Source: Nematostella vectensis (taxonomy: Eukaryota > Cnidaria > Anthozoa > Actiniaria > Edwardsiidae). From it: a DNA stretch of 64,000 nucleotides. The stretch lies in contig NC_064036.1 of assembly GCF_932526225.1 (NCBI RefSeq), positions 20,729,842 through 20,793,841 of the forward strand, given 5' to 3'. A program made the translations under genes and the position numbers. Below, piece by piece: positions 46,763 through 57,925 of this stretch (positions are counted from its first letter, which is position 1; every line of letters begins with the position of its first letter). The notes below the pieces were generated by a model that saw only the letters and a program-made list of their open reading frames with translations, was not told the DNA's origin and ran no database searches.

Positions 46763-47363
46763 ATGGAGGAACCTCAAGGAAGTACTAGTGCCCAGCGACC
46801 CTACGGGTCAGCGGAACCTGACAAACAAGCTGCGGAACAAACTGCTCATGAACCTGCACGTACGCTTTCGGCGTTAGTGGAGAGAATCACGAGCCCCGAA
46901 CCACCCGCGACCCGACCTTAACACCCTGGACGAGTCGAAGCCGGAAGGCGCTTGGCAAAGTGGAACCGACTTAACAGAGCAAAGAAAAAAGAGACACTTC
47001 ATGTCGTGCAACACGTTGAGTCTCCGGTCGCTGGCGAGTCGCAGGGACGCAAGGGCTTGCGCGCGCGCCGAAGATGCCGCGCGAAGCGCTGGCACGCCTT
47101 CGGCACACACACCAGTCCCGGAAAGCAACTCTGCTTGGTCGGCTAGCTCGGTTATCGGGGTCGCTGGTCTTATAGTGTCATTGATCGGCCTCTACACACG
47201 TAGGCGGGAGCTAGCTGCCGCGTTCACTCGTACACCCACAGCTACCGAAGGTACCGACGACGTGACTCCGCCCGCAAATGCACAGCAGATCAAGTATCGA
47301 CCGCTTGCCGTTCCGGCGAGCCGACCCGGACAGTGCAAATCTCGACTGTTAGCCATGGAGTAA
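46763..47363 (+). pseudogene. Virus-element basic membrane-anchored protein, frameshifted
   Basis: The start frame (46763-46921) reads MEEPQGSTSAQRPYGSAEPD and stops after SPEPPATRP. A second frame carries a basic helix VEAGRRLAKWNRLNRAKKKE (about 46930-46990), and a third (47001-47363) a single hydrophobic helix VIGVAGLIVSLIGLY followed by TRRREL and a Pro/Thr-rich tail. The three pieces make sense as one protein: acidic/Pro N-terminus, basic helix and a membrane anchor. At least two frameshifts break it. Role unknown; a minor virion or membrane protein is possible. Confidence 0.45.
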
Positions 47364-47425
47364 GCCGACATTTAAACACGAGAGCCCCACCCGTATCCGC
47401 ACGTCCGTGCATCATATATGTATAT

Positions 47426-47631
47426 ATGTCGACGACGCAGCAAAGCAAGATTACAAAGACCATCACCGACGCCGCAGTCATACCGGCCTCGTCGCCGGTA
47501 TCGGCTGGGTTGGGCGCAAGGTCTTGCGCGAAGACTTCACCAAAGACCCCTCCGCGAACGCCATGAACTACGCAAAAATGACTGCCGCCGTTGCGGGTGC
47601 TGTCGCTTTAAAGGGTTACCTTGAGGACTAG
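47426..47631 (+). pseudogene. Virus-element small membrane protein
   Basis: An ATG frame (MSTTQQSKITKTITDAAV) begins at 47426 and shifts near 47490 into a frame reading TGLVAGIGWVGRKVLREDFT, then MNYAKMTAAVAGAVALKGYL, to a stop at 47631. The two hydrophobic helices suggest a hairpin membrane protein of roughly 65-70 residues. Such very small hydrophobic ORFs are typical between the ATPase and integrase genes of these elements (inference). A single frameshift near the N-terminus separates start and body. Confidence 0.45.
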
Positions 47632-47658
47632 AAGATCCTGCCCATGTAGTACTGTACT

Positions 47659-48132
47659 GTGGCACACTACTACTTGTGTAGGCCATGTATTAGACTCGTG
47701 TTCACGTACACACAGCACGTGAAACGTACACACTACGCGATTGCCTCCATCGCAATTTTGGTTGGTGGCAACTACCTCGCAAAGTTCCTGTTGAACGATG
47801 AGAGCCCTGCCTTAGCTGAGAAGGAGAGGCACGACAAGGCCCTCGAGAAATACCAACAAGACTATGGACGCTACCAACAGCGGCGACAAGAAATCCTCGA
47901 TTGGCAAGCGCAAAGTCGCGAGAGAGGGGCCCTCGCAAAGCAAAACTTCACCGACACTGACTACGCGCTCAAACTTTACAAACAGACCCGACCAAAACAA
48001 CCCCTGGAGTCAATGCGGGCTCCTGAGCTGTCCGACTACTACATCCCTAGCAAAACGCAGAAAAACGCCTAGTTGGCGTACATTGGCGCCGGCGCTCTCG
48101 CCATCGGCTACACAGCTAGCCGCTTGCTGTGA
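47659..48132 (+). pseudogene. Virus-element protein with N-terminal anchor and coiled coil
   Basis: The frame contains a hydrophobic helix (YAIASIAILVGGNYLAKFLL), then a long charged helix (EKERHDKALEKYQQDYGRYQ, then QRRQEILDWQAQSRERG), then a linker with PELSDYYIPSKTQKNA. A TAG follows at 48070, after which a second hydrophobic helix (YIGAGALAIGYTASRLL) stays in frame to 48132. The TAG appears to have split a two-anchor coiled-coil protein. Orientation and order match neighbouring virus-element genes. Function unknown. Confidence 0.5.
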
Positions 48133-48261
48133 CGCAGCAAAGCTGCATCTAGGCGGCCTTTTCCCATACAGCGCGTATACGTATACGTATAAGATGATTG
48201 CAGATCAGTTGTGGAGTGCTATGCACGAGGTAGCAGCCGCTGCTAAGCGAGACAAATCGAT

Positions 48262-48306
48262 GACACCGAAGGTGTCGTCGATGGGTGGACGACACCGAAG
48301 GTGTCG
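48262..48306. repeat. Two identical GACACCGAAGGTGTC palindromes
   Basis: GACACC-GAA-GGTGTC occurs at 48262-48276 and again, extended to CGACACCGAAGGTGTCG, at 48290-48306. The repeats are 29 bases apart, upstream of the integrase frame. These are hairpin-forming or dyad protein-binding type sites; the actual role is unknown. Confidence 0.8.
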
Positions 48307-48525
48307 TAGCTTTGTTGACATTGCTAACCGAAGCCTCGAGTTGTTTTGTGCGCGCGCGCACACAGACAGGGAGTGCGTTAAGAGATTCGCCAATGTCGTT
48401 CTCCGAGGGCCTACCGACCTCAGAAAGACCGAGCGCTTCGCGCAGCACTACCCGAACAGACGGCAACCGCCTGTTGGAGACTGATACACCTGTTGCGATG
48501 TATCGCAGTACATTGACGACACGTA

Positions 48526-48885
48526 ATGGCGGCGAAGCGCATGTCCGACGAAAAACTCGATGCGTTCCTTCGTCCTACATACTACGCCAGAGGTGGCTTC
48601 CAGGGAGTGACCGCTCTGCATGCCAACCTTCCCAAGGGCTCAGCCTCCATGGACCGAGTGCGCAAGTGGGTAAGCTCGCAGCCCGTCGGGGGCTACACAC
48701 AGACACCCCCTCCTCCGACTACCAACGCCCATTTTTCGGAGCAGATACCAAACCGTATCCACCAGTCGGACCTGCTATTCTTGCCAACCGACCGCGGGTA
48801 CAAGTATGCCCTGACTGTCGTTGACGTTGCTTTACGATATAAAGCCGCCCACCCACTGAGGACTATTGCCTTCTATTGCAGCTAA
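48526..48885 (+). pseudogene. Retroviral-type (rve) integrase, N-terminal half
   Basis: The frame contains DEKLDAFLRPTYYARGGFQG and KWVSSQPVGGYTQTPPPPTT, followed by PNRIHQSDLLFLPTDRGYKY and ALTVVDVALRYKAAHPL. The HQSDLLFLP and VVDVALRYK segments are the start of an rve core with the first catalytic Asp. The second Asp, the catalytic Glu and the C-terminal domain are missing: sequence diverges after 48860 and stops at 48885, where it meets the converging helicase end. The enzyme would insert element DNA into the host; this copy cannot. Short frames 48194-48484 upstream are probably not part of it. Confidence 0.75.
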
Positions 48886-51882
48886 GGCACGTGAGTCTGA
48901 CATTCCACTTGTAGTGACCCTGACTGTCGTCCAGCCGGTCGATACTGAAGCATTGGGGATGGCTCTTTGTATGCGTCGACCTTCTCACCCCTTTTGCCTG
49001 GCACGGGCACTGGCCGCCCTTGCTTGCGATAACGATGCGCGACGCTAGGATCGGGGTCAAAGCGGATGGTTGCTGGCAATCGGGGGTAGTTTTTCCTTTG
49101 GTGCTCTATCAATCGCTGCTGAACAAGAGCCCCCATCTTGTTGGTCGAGCACACCCACATATCGCTTGGGTGGGCCTGCTCGATCGCCGCGTCGAACGCT
49201 ACCCCATCCCACTCCTCTCGAAACACCTCAAGCTGTTGGGAATCTGGCCGACACCAAATCATTGTCCTTTATGTTGTGGAGCCTGGAGGAGGGCAGGCCG
49301 TCGCATGTACTGTACGCCGTTCCGCAGTCTTCACACAGGCAGTGGTAGTCGGACTCGAACCAGCAGATGTTCCCTTGTGCCCACTCCTCGAGCATATCGT
49401 GAGGCCCCTCTTTATCTCCCCAGGGCGGGACCTGCCCATAGTCGCCACAGCACACTACCTGACACGGCCGCGTGGCGAGGTACTCTAGGAGGGCGCCTAG
49501 CACTTTAGTCTGTACCTTACAGCACTCGTCAATGATGAATACTTCTGCGAGATGGTCGAGTTTGTGCGCCAGCTCGGAAGGTCTCCACTCCTCTATCGGC
49601 TTCTCCGCTGGTATGCAGAGGTAGTGGTGGTAGGTTTGAGCTTTCACCACGAGGCGCGGGTTATTGCGATGGTCGTGGGCAAGGTTGTTCTCGGGGGTGA
49701 GCACCACAAGGTTGCGGCCGCGGAACATGCTCACCGCCCACTCAGTCTTCCCCGATCCTCCTTGGCCGGCTAGATACATCTTTGCAGAGGTTGCGGCCAC
49801 TAGATCGCACGGCAGACTCGGCGCAGTGCTTGGCTCCTTGGCCAAGCTCCCCGACTTCTTCGGACCCCAAGCTGCTTCGGGTCGCCACTCGTACCCAGGC
49901 TTCTTGTGGCGCCACTCTCCATACCTCGGATTTCGCTCCCCGGGCTTCCCACCACTGGGCACCGCCTTTGCATATATGGCATCTGTGCACACCCGGAGGA
50001 CGTCTTCGCGAGGAATCCGCCTCAACATGCGTCGCAACGCTATGTTTGTGTATGCCAAGACGAAGGCCCTGATAATGTACCATTGTGAGCGTCGGACACC
50101 GTCTTTGTATTGGATCAGATAAGCCCCGTCGGCATGCTCGAAGTTAAGTATGTGGTCGGTGCCTGCAAGGAGGTTTGTCAGATACGCGGCTTCTTCACGG
50201 TCGCGGACTACGATCGAGGACTCGTCGCCATGGCGAGCGCACTTGCCTACGAAACGGACAGCCGTCCGAGGCGCCGCCGAAGACACTGTCCTCGCATCCT
50301 AGGTCCGCCGCACGCATGTCGATGTGCGGATGAGGCTGCGCCCCTAAGTTTTCCTTGCTATTCCACACTTTGGACTCAACCTGCGCCGCTCGCAAGGCGT
50401 CCCTGTATTTAAGAGGCGTTGGCCTGATGTTCTCTCGTTTGGTCCACTTCTTGAAACGATACCCTATTGCGCCGCCCATCGAGTGCGTAGCTTCGGTGTA
50501 CTCTTGGTAGGCTGGGTGATCATTAGGGAGCCATTGAGGATCATGTCCTGTCTCGTCTGTAAACGCCCTGTCGATAGCCGCTCCATCCTGTCCCGATCGG
50601 TACAGTTTGGCTTCGTGCGTGACTATAACGCGCCCGCACAGCCAGATCCTCGTGCTTCTAGGGATCCCCCTATTTATGAAGCGAATGAGCACCTCTCGCA
50701 CTTTTGCCTCGCGCGTTTTTGTGGCGGCACTGGTTAGAGCCTTCTCCTGACATAACGAACGAAGCTCCCCCTCAGCTTCGAAGTCTAGGCCGTGGACGCT
50801 CGTGATCGCAGGTGGTTCGGTCGGAAGCTCCGCCCAGGCGTGGTTATTGTGGCAAGGGATAGTGACCCTCGCCTTAGTCTTGTACTTCCCCGAGTCCCAC
50901 ATAACGTTGCCCAGGGCGTCCACGGCTACTAGCTTTACCTCGAGCTTCTTTTCCATCTCAAAGAGGTCTTCTTTGGTGCATCCCGTAGTGGCCAGCTTCT
51001 TGTCAAATCGCTCGAGGATCTTGCCTCGTGTCTTGGTTAGACCGAGGGAGAGCGAGGTGCCGCGATTCCTCAAGAAGTCGGCAACATAACTCACAACACA
51101 GTTAGCGAAGGTGTCACCCCCCTATCGCTCAAATATTGGCCCAGGCTGACCATTTTGCTCAGGTAAAGGGCGAAGCTCGTATCTCACGTAGACGAGGTAC
51201 TCTCGTCCTTTCTCCCAAATACCCGCATCGATTCCTTCCAGGGGGCCGACTGCGATTTGGTCCCCTCTTTTGACTAATGACCCACCAATCTTGTGCTCCG
51301 AGCGCCCTTCCTCCTCCGTGATTGGCGCCAATGGCTCTGCGGGGGCCTTACCAACGACCGTGAAGAGTCCGTAACGCCGGCCGGGGTCTACCATCTCGAG
51401 CACCAGTGGCAGCACTGCGTTTGCCCTCAGAGACTCTCGCTCGTGCGAGACCCACCACACCGAGCCATCGTCATTAATATCAGGCCCCCGCATAACCGGC
51501 TTTAGAGCAATGACACCTGCTCCACCAAGATCTCGTATCTCCTGGTGAACACCGGCGCTTATGTCTTGGCCACGAAGAGTGGCATCCACGCTTGGGAACC
51601 GAAGATGGGCGCCGCAGACGAAGAGAGAATAGTACTTCTCGGGTCTAAGCCCTCTGGGCCCTTTTGCTCCAGCAAAGGGTCGAACTTGCGCCAGACTTCC
51701 TCTGGCCGCGCTTTCGCCGGTACGAGCGGCTTAAGCAGCTTGTGCTCGTCCAGGAGGTTTTGGACCAGCCCTGCCAGTACGGCGGGCGCCTCTTTGTCAG
51801 GCATGCTATTGAGAATCTCCTCAATGTAAGCGTCCATTTTTGGGTATGCTTGTGCCACCCAGTCTCTAATTACCCGTATCAC
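48882..51882 (-). pseudogene. DNA polymerase B fused to SF1-type helicase, broken
   Basis: Reading minus from 51882, the N-terminal part (YIEEILNSMPDKEAP; LAGLVQNLLDEHKLLKPL) and 51589-51122 lie in different frames. From 51094 comes KLVAVDALGNVMWDSGKYKT and a PolB motif A-like PHIDMRAADL (about 50330). Sequence then jumps, by an apparent internal deletion, to IIRAFVLAYTNIALRRMLRR and motif C VCTDAIYAK (about 50000). After a linker the same frame contains Walker A AGQGGSGKTEWAV (about 49750), Walker B VFIIDECCK (about 49530) and CCGDYGQVPPWGDK (a GDxxQ motif III) of an SF1 helicase. A frameshift near 49250 leads to 48882, where the helicase C-terminus is lost. Polymerase and helicase share one frame, so they are a genuine fusion. 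Role: element DNA replication. Confidence 0.75.
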
Positions 51883-52005
51883 AGCCGGCGGGGCGAGTGT
51901 TTGGGTATGCCTTGTGCCACCCAGTCTCTAATTACCCGTATCACAGCCGGCGGGGCGAGTGTTTGGGTATGCCTTGTGCCACCCAGTCTCTAATTACCCG
52001 TGTCA
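51840..52005. repeat. 62-bp tandem triplication over the PolB start
   Basis: TCTCTAATTACCCG recurs at 51863, 51925 and 51987, with the unit (TATCACAGCCGGCGGGGCGAG plus TGTTTGGGTATGCC) nearly identical. The unit includes the first codons of the PolB-helicase frame, so the start region is present three times. Confidence 0.95.
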
Positions 52006-52284
52006 CAACGGCAAGCGCTTGCCGTTCCGGCAGGCTGGGGGGCGCAGCGGGGCGCGGTGCGGGTCCCTCTCGTTCCTATGCGCACGCGCAAACATGTGGA
52101 CCCAGCCCCGCCACCCTACGTGTCGATAGACAGCGGGTTGATTATTGCTAATTATTCATCTACGCGACCCCCGCCCGCTGCTGTCGATAGACAGCGGATT
52201 GATGATTGCAAATTTTTTATCTACGCGAAGTGTGTTTTGCGTAGATTGACTTTTAGTAAAAGTTTAGCACTCACAGACCTATAC
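52006..52284. repeat. Right end of the virus-like element: 61-bp direct repeat and hairpin
   Basis: TGTCGATAGACAGCGG starts at 52121 and again at 52182, each followed by TTGAT and later TCTACGCGA, so a 61-base unit is duplicated. A hairpin TCTACGC-12 bases-GCGTAGA lies at 52221-52246. The stretch is GC-rich up to 52200, then changes to the 61-bp satellite. It may be an iteron-like or terminal region of the element. No matching inverted copy was found near 41.4 kb. Confidence 0.7.
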
Positions 52285-53790
52285 TTCTAAATACCCACCC
52301 CTAACCCACCCACCACTAAGGTGCACGCCTATGACCTAGCACTAGCTACCCTATACCCCTGAGTAACAACCCCTAACTAAGCTATACCCCTACAACCTAG
52401 CACTAACTACCCTATACTCCTGAATACCTACCCCTAACAAAGCCTCATCCCTATGACCTAGCAATAACTACACTTTACCCATGAGTACCAAACCCTTGCT
52501 AAGTTACACCCCTGTGACCTAGCATTAATTACCGTATACCCCTGAATATTCACACCTAGATAAGCTACACCCCTATGACCTAGCACTAATTACCGTATAC
52601 CCCTGAATACCCACCCATAGCTAAGCTACACCCCTATGACCTAGCACTAACTAGCCTAAACTCATGAATATCAAACCCCAGCTAAGCTACGCCGCAATGA
52701 CCTAGCACTAACTAGCCTATACCCCTGAGTACCCCCACCTAGCTAGGCTACACCCCTACGACCTAGCACTAACTAGCCTATACTCCTGACTACCCAACCC
52801 TATCTAAACTAAACCACAACTACCTAGCACAAACTACATTATACCCCTAAATACCCAATCCCTTGCTAAGGTACACCTCTGTGGCCCAGCTCTATCTACC
52901 TCATACCCCTGAGTACCCACCCTTAACTAAGCTAAACCCCTACGACCTAGCACTAACTACCCTTTGCAGATGAGTACCCAACCCTATCTAAACTACACCT
53001 CTACTACCTAGCACTAACTACCCTATACCCCTGAATACCCAATCCCTTGCTAAGGTACACCTCTGTGGCCCAGATCTAACTACCCTTTACCCCTGAGTAC
53101 CCACCCTTAACTAAGCTAAACCCCTACAACCTAGCGCTAACTACCCTTTACCGATGAGTACCCACCGCTAACTAAGCTACACCACTATGACATAGCACTA
53201 ACTACCCTATACCCCAGAGTACCCACCCCTAACTAGACTACACCCCAATGACCTAGCACTTACTACCCTATACCCTTGAGTACCAGCCCCTAACTAAGCT
53301 ACACCCCTATGACCTAACACTAACTAGCCTATACCCCTGAATACCCACACCTAACTAGGCTACACCCCAATGACCTAGCAATAACTACACTTTACCCCTG
53401 AGTACCAAACCCTTGCTAAGCTACACCCCTGTGACCTAGCATTAATTACCGTATACCCCTTAGTATCCACCCCTTGCTAAGCTACACCCCTGTGACCTAG
53501 CATTAATTACCGCATACCCCTGAATACCAACCCCTAGCTAAGCTACACCGCTTTGACCTAGCACTAACTAGCCTATACACCTGAGTACCAAATCCCTTGC
53601 TAAAATACATCCCTGTGACACAGCTCTAACTACCCTTTACCCATGAGTACCCACCGCTAACTAAGCTACACCCCTATGATCTAGCACTAACTACCCTATA
53701 CCCCTGAGTATCCACCCCTAACTAGGCTACACCCCAATGACCTAGCACTTACTACCCTATACCGCTGCCTACCCAACCCTAACTGACCTA
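52285..53790 (+). repeat. 61-bp satellite, block 1
   Basis: Tandem copies of a 61-base unit close to ACCCCTATGACCTAGCACTA + ACTACCCTATACCCCTGAGT + ACCCACCCCTAACTAAGCTAC (CCTAGC at 52335, 52396 and so on). Divergence between units is higher than in the 22-bp array. It contains CCCCTAAC, which superficially resembles telomeric DNA, but no perfect hexamer tract. Confidence 0.95.
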
Positions 53791-54477
53791 CACCCCTATG
53801 ACACCTAATCACATAACTACCCTTTACCCATGTATGACCAAGCGCTTAACTTGCACCCCTGTGACCCTGCCGTTTATATCCTGTACCCCTGTGCACCCAC
53901 ACCCTAATGCCACCGTCCTTACTTTAACACCCCTGAAAAAGTCCCTAGTTGATCTTACCTGGATTCGAACCCTGGCCCTTTTGCTTGAGAAGCGAAGCCC
54001 GTACCACTGAGCTATCGCGCCACTCTGGAGATATCTAGGAATAACTACTCTATACCTTATAAGGCTGGGTAAACAAGGCTATACGGTTGTTACTTCTAGT
54101 TTTCAACAGAGTGGTGCGATAGCTCAGTGGTACGGGCTTTGCTTTTCAAACAAGAGGGCCGGTGTTCGAATCCAGGTCAGATCAACTTGGGATCTTTTCA
54201 GGGGTGTTAAGATAAAGACGTTAAGGGGACGTTTAGATAAGTGAGTTTGTGGATGAGTTGACAGGTGTACAGGGTAACAGGAGTTGGTCAAAGGGGTACA
54301 GGGTTTCAAGGGATGGTAATAAGGGTCAATGATATAAAGAACTAGGTCATAGGGTCGCAAGTTATGAAGGAGTGGGTACACAGGGGTACAGGCTATCATT
54401 GGCTTGGTCTAGGAGATGTAGGGTTTTTAGGGATGGTTCAAACGGGTACAGGGTTTAAAGGGCAAGGTAATATGGGT
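53791..54477. repeat. Palindromic tRNA-like module 1
   Basis: A minus-strand tRNA-like sequence (53948-54025) and a plus-strand one (54109-54186) diverge from a central spacer of about 83 bases. Both have A-box-like TAGCTCAGTGGTACGGG and B-box-like GGTTCGAATCC or GTGTTCGAATCC. Outside them the arms (TTAACACCCCTGAAAAAGTC on the left, TTCAGGGGTGTTAAGATAA on the right) are also inverted, and satellite-like sequence to the right is in reverse orientation, so the whole module is a large palindrome. Acceptor and T-stem pairing is poor, so these are tRNA-derived sequences rather than functional tRNAs. Confidence 0.8.
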
Positions 54478-54579
54478 ACATAATAATTAATAATAATAAT
54501 TAGTAATAATAATTAGTAATAGTAATTAATAAAAATAATTAATAATAATTACTAATAACTAATAATAATAATAATAATA

Positions 54580-54650
<71 letters not shown>

Positions 54651-55628
54651 GAATTACTAGTAATAATAATAATAATTAATAATAATTACTAGTAATAATA
54701 ATAATAATTAATAATAATTTTTAATATAATTGCTAATAATAATTGCTTATTATAAATGCTAATTATAAATGCTAATAATAAATGCTAATAATAAATGCTA
54801 ATAATAAATGCTAATAATAAATGCTAATAATAAATGCTAATGATAATTGCTAATGATAATTGCTAATAATAAATGCTAATAATAAATGCTAATGATAATT
54901 GCTAATGATAATTGCTAATGATAATTGCTAATAATAAATGCTAATAATAATTGCTAATAATAAATGCTAATAATAAATGCTAATAATAAATGCTAATAAT
55001 AAATGCTAATAATAAATGCTAATAATAATTGCTAATACTAATTGCTAATACTAATTACTACTAATAATATTAGTTAATAATTAATACTAATTATTTGATA
55101 ATAAATAATTAATACTAATTAGTTGATAATAAATAATTAATAGTAATTAAAAATTAATATTAATTAATAAATAATAATAATCATAAATAATAATCAAAAA
55201 TAAATATTAATAAATAATAATGATAATTAATAATAATAAAAATTAAATAATAATAATAATCAATAAATAAAAATAATTAAGTTATAATAATAAACAATAA
55301 TAAAAATTAATAATAATAATTAATAATAAAAATTAATAATTAATATTAATGAATAGTAATAATTAAAAAAAATTAATTAATAATAATAATTAGTAATAAT
55401 ATTTAATAATAATAATTAATAAATTAAATAATAATAATAATTAATAATTTTTAATGGTAATTAATAGTAATAATAATTAATAATAACAATAAATATCAAT
55501 AACAATATCAACAAATAATAATAATTAATAGTAATAATAATTATCAGTAAGAAAAATTAAAAGTAATAAAAATTAACAATAATAATAAATAATAATAATT
55601 GACAAAAATAATTAATAATAATTATTAA
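54478..55628. repeat. TAA-rich microsatellite tract with a 13-bp minisatellite
   Basis: Almost only A and T: (TAA)n runs at 54555-54650, then about 24 copies of the 13-mer TAATAATAAATGC (about 54740-55045, some with GATAATTGC variants), then irregular AATTAATAA-type sequence. It follows the right arm of module 1. Equivalent shorter tracts follow modules 3, 4 and 5. Confidence 0.95.
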
Positions 55629-55985
55629 ATAATAATGCCACTGAGATATCGCGCCACTCTGGAGATATCTAGGAATAACTACTCTATACATTATAAGGCT
55701 GGGTAAACAAGGTTGTACGGTAGTTAATTCTAGTTTTCAACAGAGTGGCGCGATAGCTCAGTCGTACGGGCTTTGCTTTTCAAACAAGAGGGCCGGTGTT
55801 CGAATCCAGGTCAGATCAACTTGGCATTTATTCAGGGGTGTTAAGATAAGGACGTTGTGGAGACGTTAAGATAAGTGAGTTTGTGGGTGAGTTGACAGGT
55901 GTACAGGGTAACAAGAGTTGGTCAAAGGGGTACAGGGTTTCAAGGGATGGTAATAAGGGTCAATGATATAAAGAACTAGGTCACT
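55629..55985. repeat. tRNA-like module 2, left arm truncated
   Basis: Only the last 22 bases of the left tRNA-like copy remain (55635-55656). The right copy (55743-55820, with box A reading GCTCAGTCGTACGGG) and its inverted satellite arm (to about 55985) are complete, after which plus-oriented satellite resumes. The TAA tract abuts the truncated side. Confidence 0.75.
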
Positions 55986-57095
55986 AACTAGCCTATACTC
56001 ATGAATATCCAACCCAATCTAAACTACGCCCCTATAACCGAGCACTTACCTATCCTACAACCCTGAGTACCCACCCCTAACTAAACTACACCCCTATGAC
56101 CTAGCACTAACTAGCCTATACCCCTAAATACCCAACCCTATCTAAACTACACCTCTACTACCTAGCACTAACTACCCTATATCCCTGAGTACCCAATTCC
56201 TTGCTAAAATACACCCCTGTGACCCAGCTCTAACAACCCTATACCCCTGAGTACCCACCCATAACTAAGCTAAACCCCTACGACCTAGCACTAACTACCC
56301 TTTACCCATGAGTATCCACCGCTAACTTAGCTACACCCCTATGACCTAGCACTAACTACCCTATACCCCTAAGTACCCACCCCTAACTAGGCTACACCTC
56401 AATGACTAAGCACTTACTACCCTATACCCCTGAGTACCAACCCCTAACTAAGCTACACCCCTATGACTTAGCACTAACTACTCTATACCCCTAAGTACCC
56501 ACCCCTAACTAGGCTACACCTCAATGACTTAGCACTTACTACCTTATACCCCTGAGTACCAACCCCTAACTAAGCTACACCGCTATGACTTAGCACGAAC
56601 TACCCTATGACCCTGAGTACCAACCCCTAACTAAGCTACACCCCTATGACCTAGCACTTACTACCATATACCCCTGCCTACCCATCCCTAACTGACCTAC
56701 AGCCCTATGACACCTAATAACATAACTACCCTTCACCCATGTATGACCAAGCGCTTACCTTGCACCCCTGTGACCCTACCGTTTATGTCCTGTACCCCTG
56801 TGCACCCACCCCCTAATGCCACCGTCCTTACCTTAACACACCTGAAAAAGTGCCTAGTTGATCTTACCTGGATTCGAACCCTGGCCCTTTTGCTTGAGCA
56901 AATCTATACCCTATGACTTAGCACTAACTATCCTATACCGCTAAATACCCACCCCTAAATAAGCTGCACTCCTATGACCCAGCACTTACTACCCTATGAC
57001 CATGAGTACCAACCCCTAACTAAGCTACACCCCTATGACCTAGCACTAACTCCCCTATACCCCTGCCTACCCATCCCTAACTGACCTACACCCCT
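55986..57095 (+). repeat. 61-bp satellite, block 2, with an isolated left arm
   Basis: Satellite units in plus orientation. 56707-56909 contains a left module arm whose tRNA-like part starts at 56857 and breaks off at 56909, where satellite resumes without centre or right arm. This is likely a deletion product of a full module. Confidence 0.85.
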
Positions 57096-57780
57096 ATGAC
57101 ACCGTATCACATAACTACCCTTTACCCATGTATGACCAAGCGCTTACCTTGCACCCCTGTGACCCTGCCGTTTATATCCTGTACCTCTGTGCACCCACCC
57201 CCTAATGCCACCGTCCTTACCTTAACACCCCTGAAAAAGTCCCTAGTTGATCTTACCTGGATTCAATCCCTGGCCCTTTTGCTTGAGAAGCGAAGCCCGT
57301 ACCACTGAGCTATCGCGCCACTCTCGAGATATCTAAGAATAACTACTCTATACTTCATAAGGCTGGGTAAACAAGGCTATACGGTAGTTACTTCCTTTTT
57401 TGAACAGAGTGGCGCGATAGCTCAGTGGTACGGGCTTCGCTTCTCAAACAAGAGGGCCGGGGTTCGAATCCAGGTCAGATCAACCTTGTATTTTTTCAGG
57501 GGTGCTAAGGTAAGGACGTTTAGAGGACATTAAGATACGGGAGTTAGTGGGTGAGTTGACAGGTGTACAGGGTAACAAGAGTTGGTCAAAGGGGTACAGG
57601 GTTTCAAGGGTTGGTAAATAAGGGTCAATGATATCAAGAACTAGGTCATAGGGGTGCAAGTTATGAATGAGTGGGTACACAGGGGTAACATGGTATCAAT
57701 GGCTTGGTCTTGGAGGTGCAGGGTTTTTAGGGATTGTTCAAACGGGTACAGGGTTTCAAGAGCTACGTACTATGGGTACA
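57096..57780. repeat. Palindromic tRNA-like module 3
   Basis: Left tRNA-like copy 57246-57323 (minus) and right copy 57407-57484 (plus, the best B box, GGGGTTCGAATCC), with the usual central spacer and inverted outer arms. The right copy can be drawn with a 7-base anticodon-type loop CTCAAAC (would-be CAA), but the acceptor stem does not pair. Confidence 0.8.
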
Positions 57781-57813
57781 TTATAATAATAATGAATAAT
57801 AATAATTAATAAA

Positions 57814-57844
<31 letters not shown>

Positions 57845-57925
57845 TAATAATAATAATAATTAATAATTAAAAAAACAATTAATAAATAATAATAATTAAT
57901 TGATAATAATTTATATTATACAACT
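57781..57925. repeat. AT-rich tract after module 3
   Basis: TAATAATAATTAA-type sequence, the equivalent of the longer tract at 54478-55628. Confidence 0.9.

Noticed and set aside
46874-47128. Minus-strand frames within the plus-strand virus-element genes
   Set aside because: Shadows; no motif, and they oppose genes with recognisable order.
49020-50412. Plus-strand frames across the PolB-helicase region
   Set aside because: Antisense shadows in GC-rich DNA; the minus strand carries the polymerase and helicase motifs.
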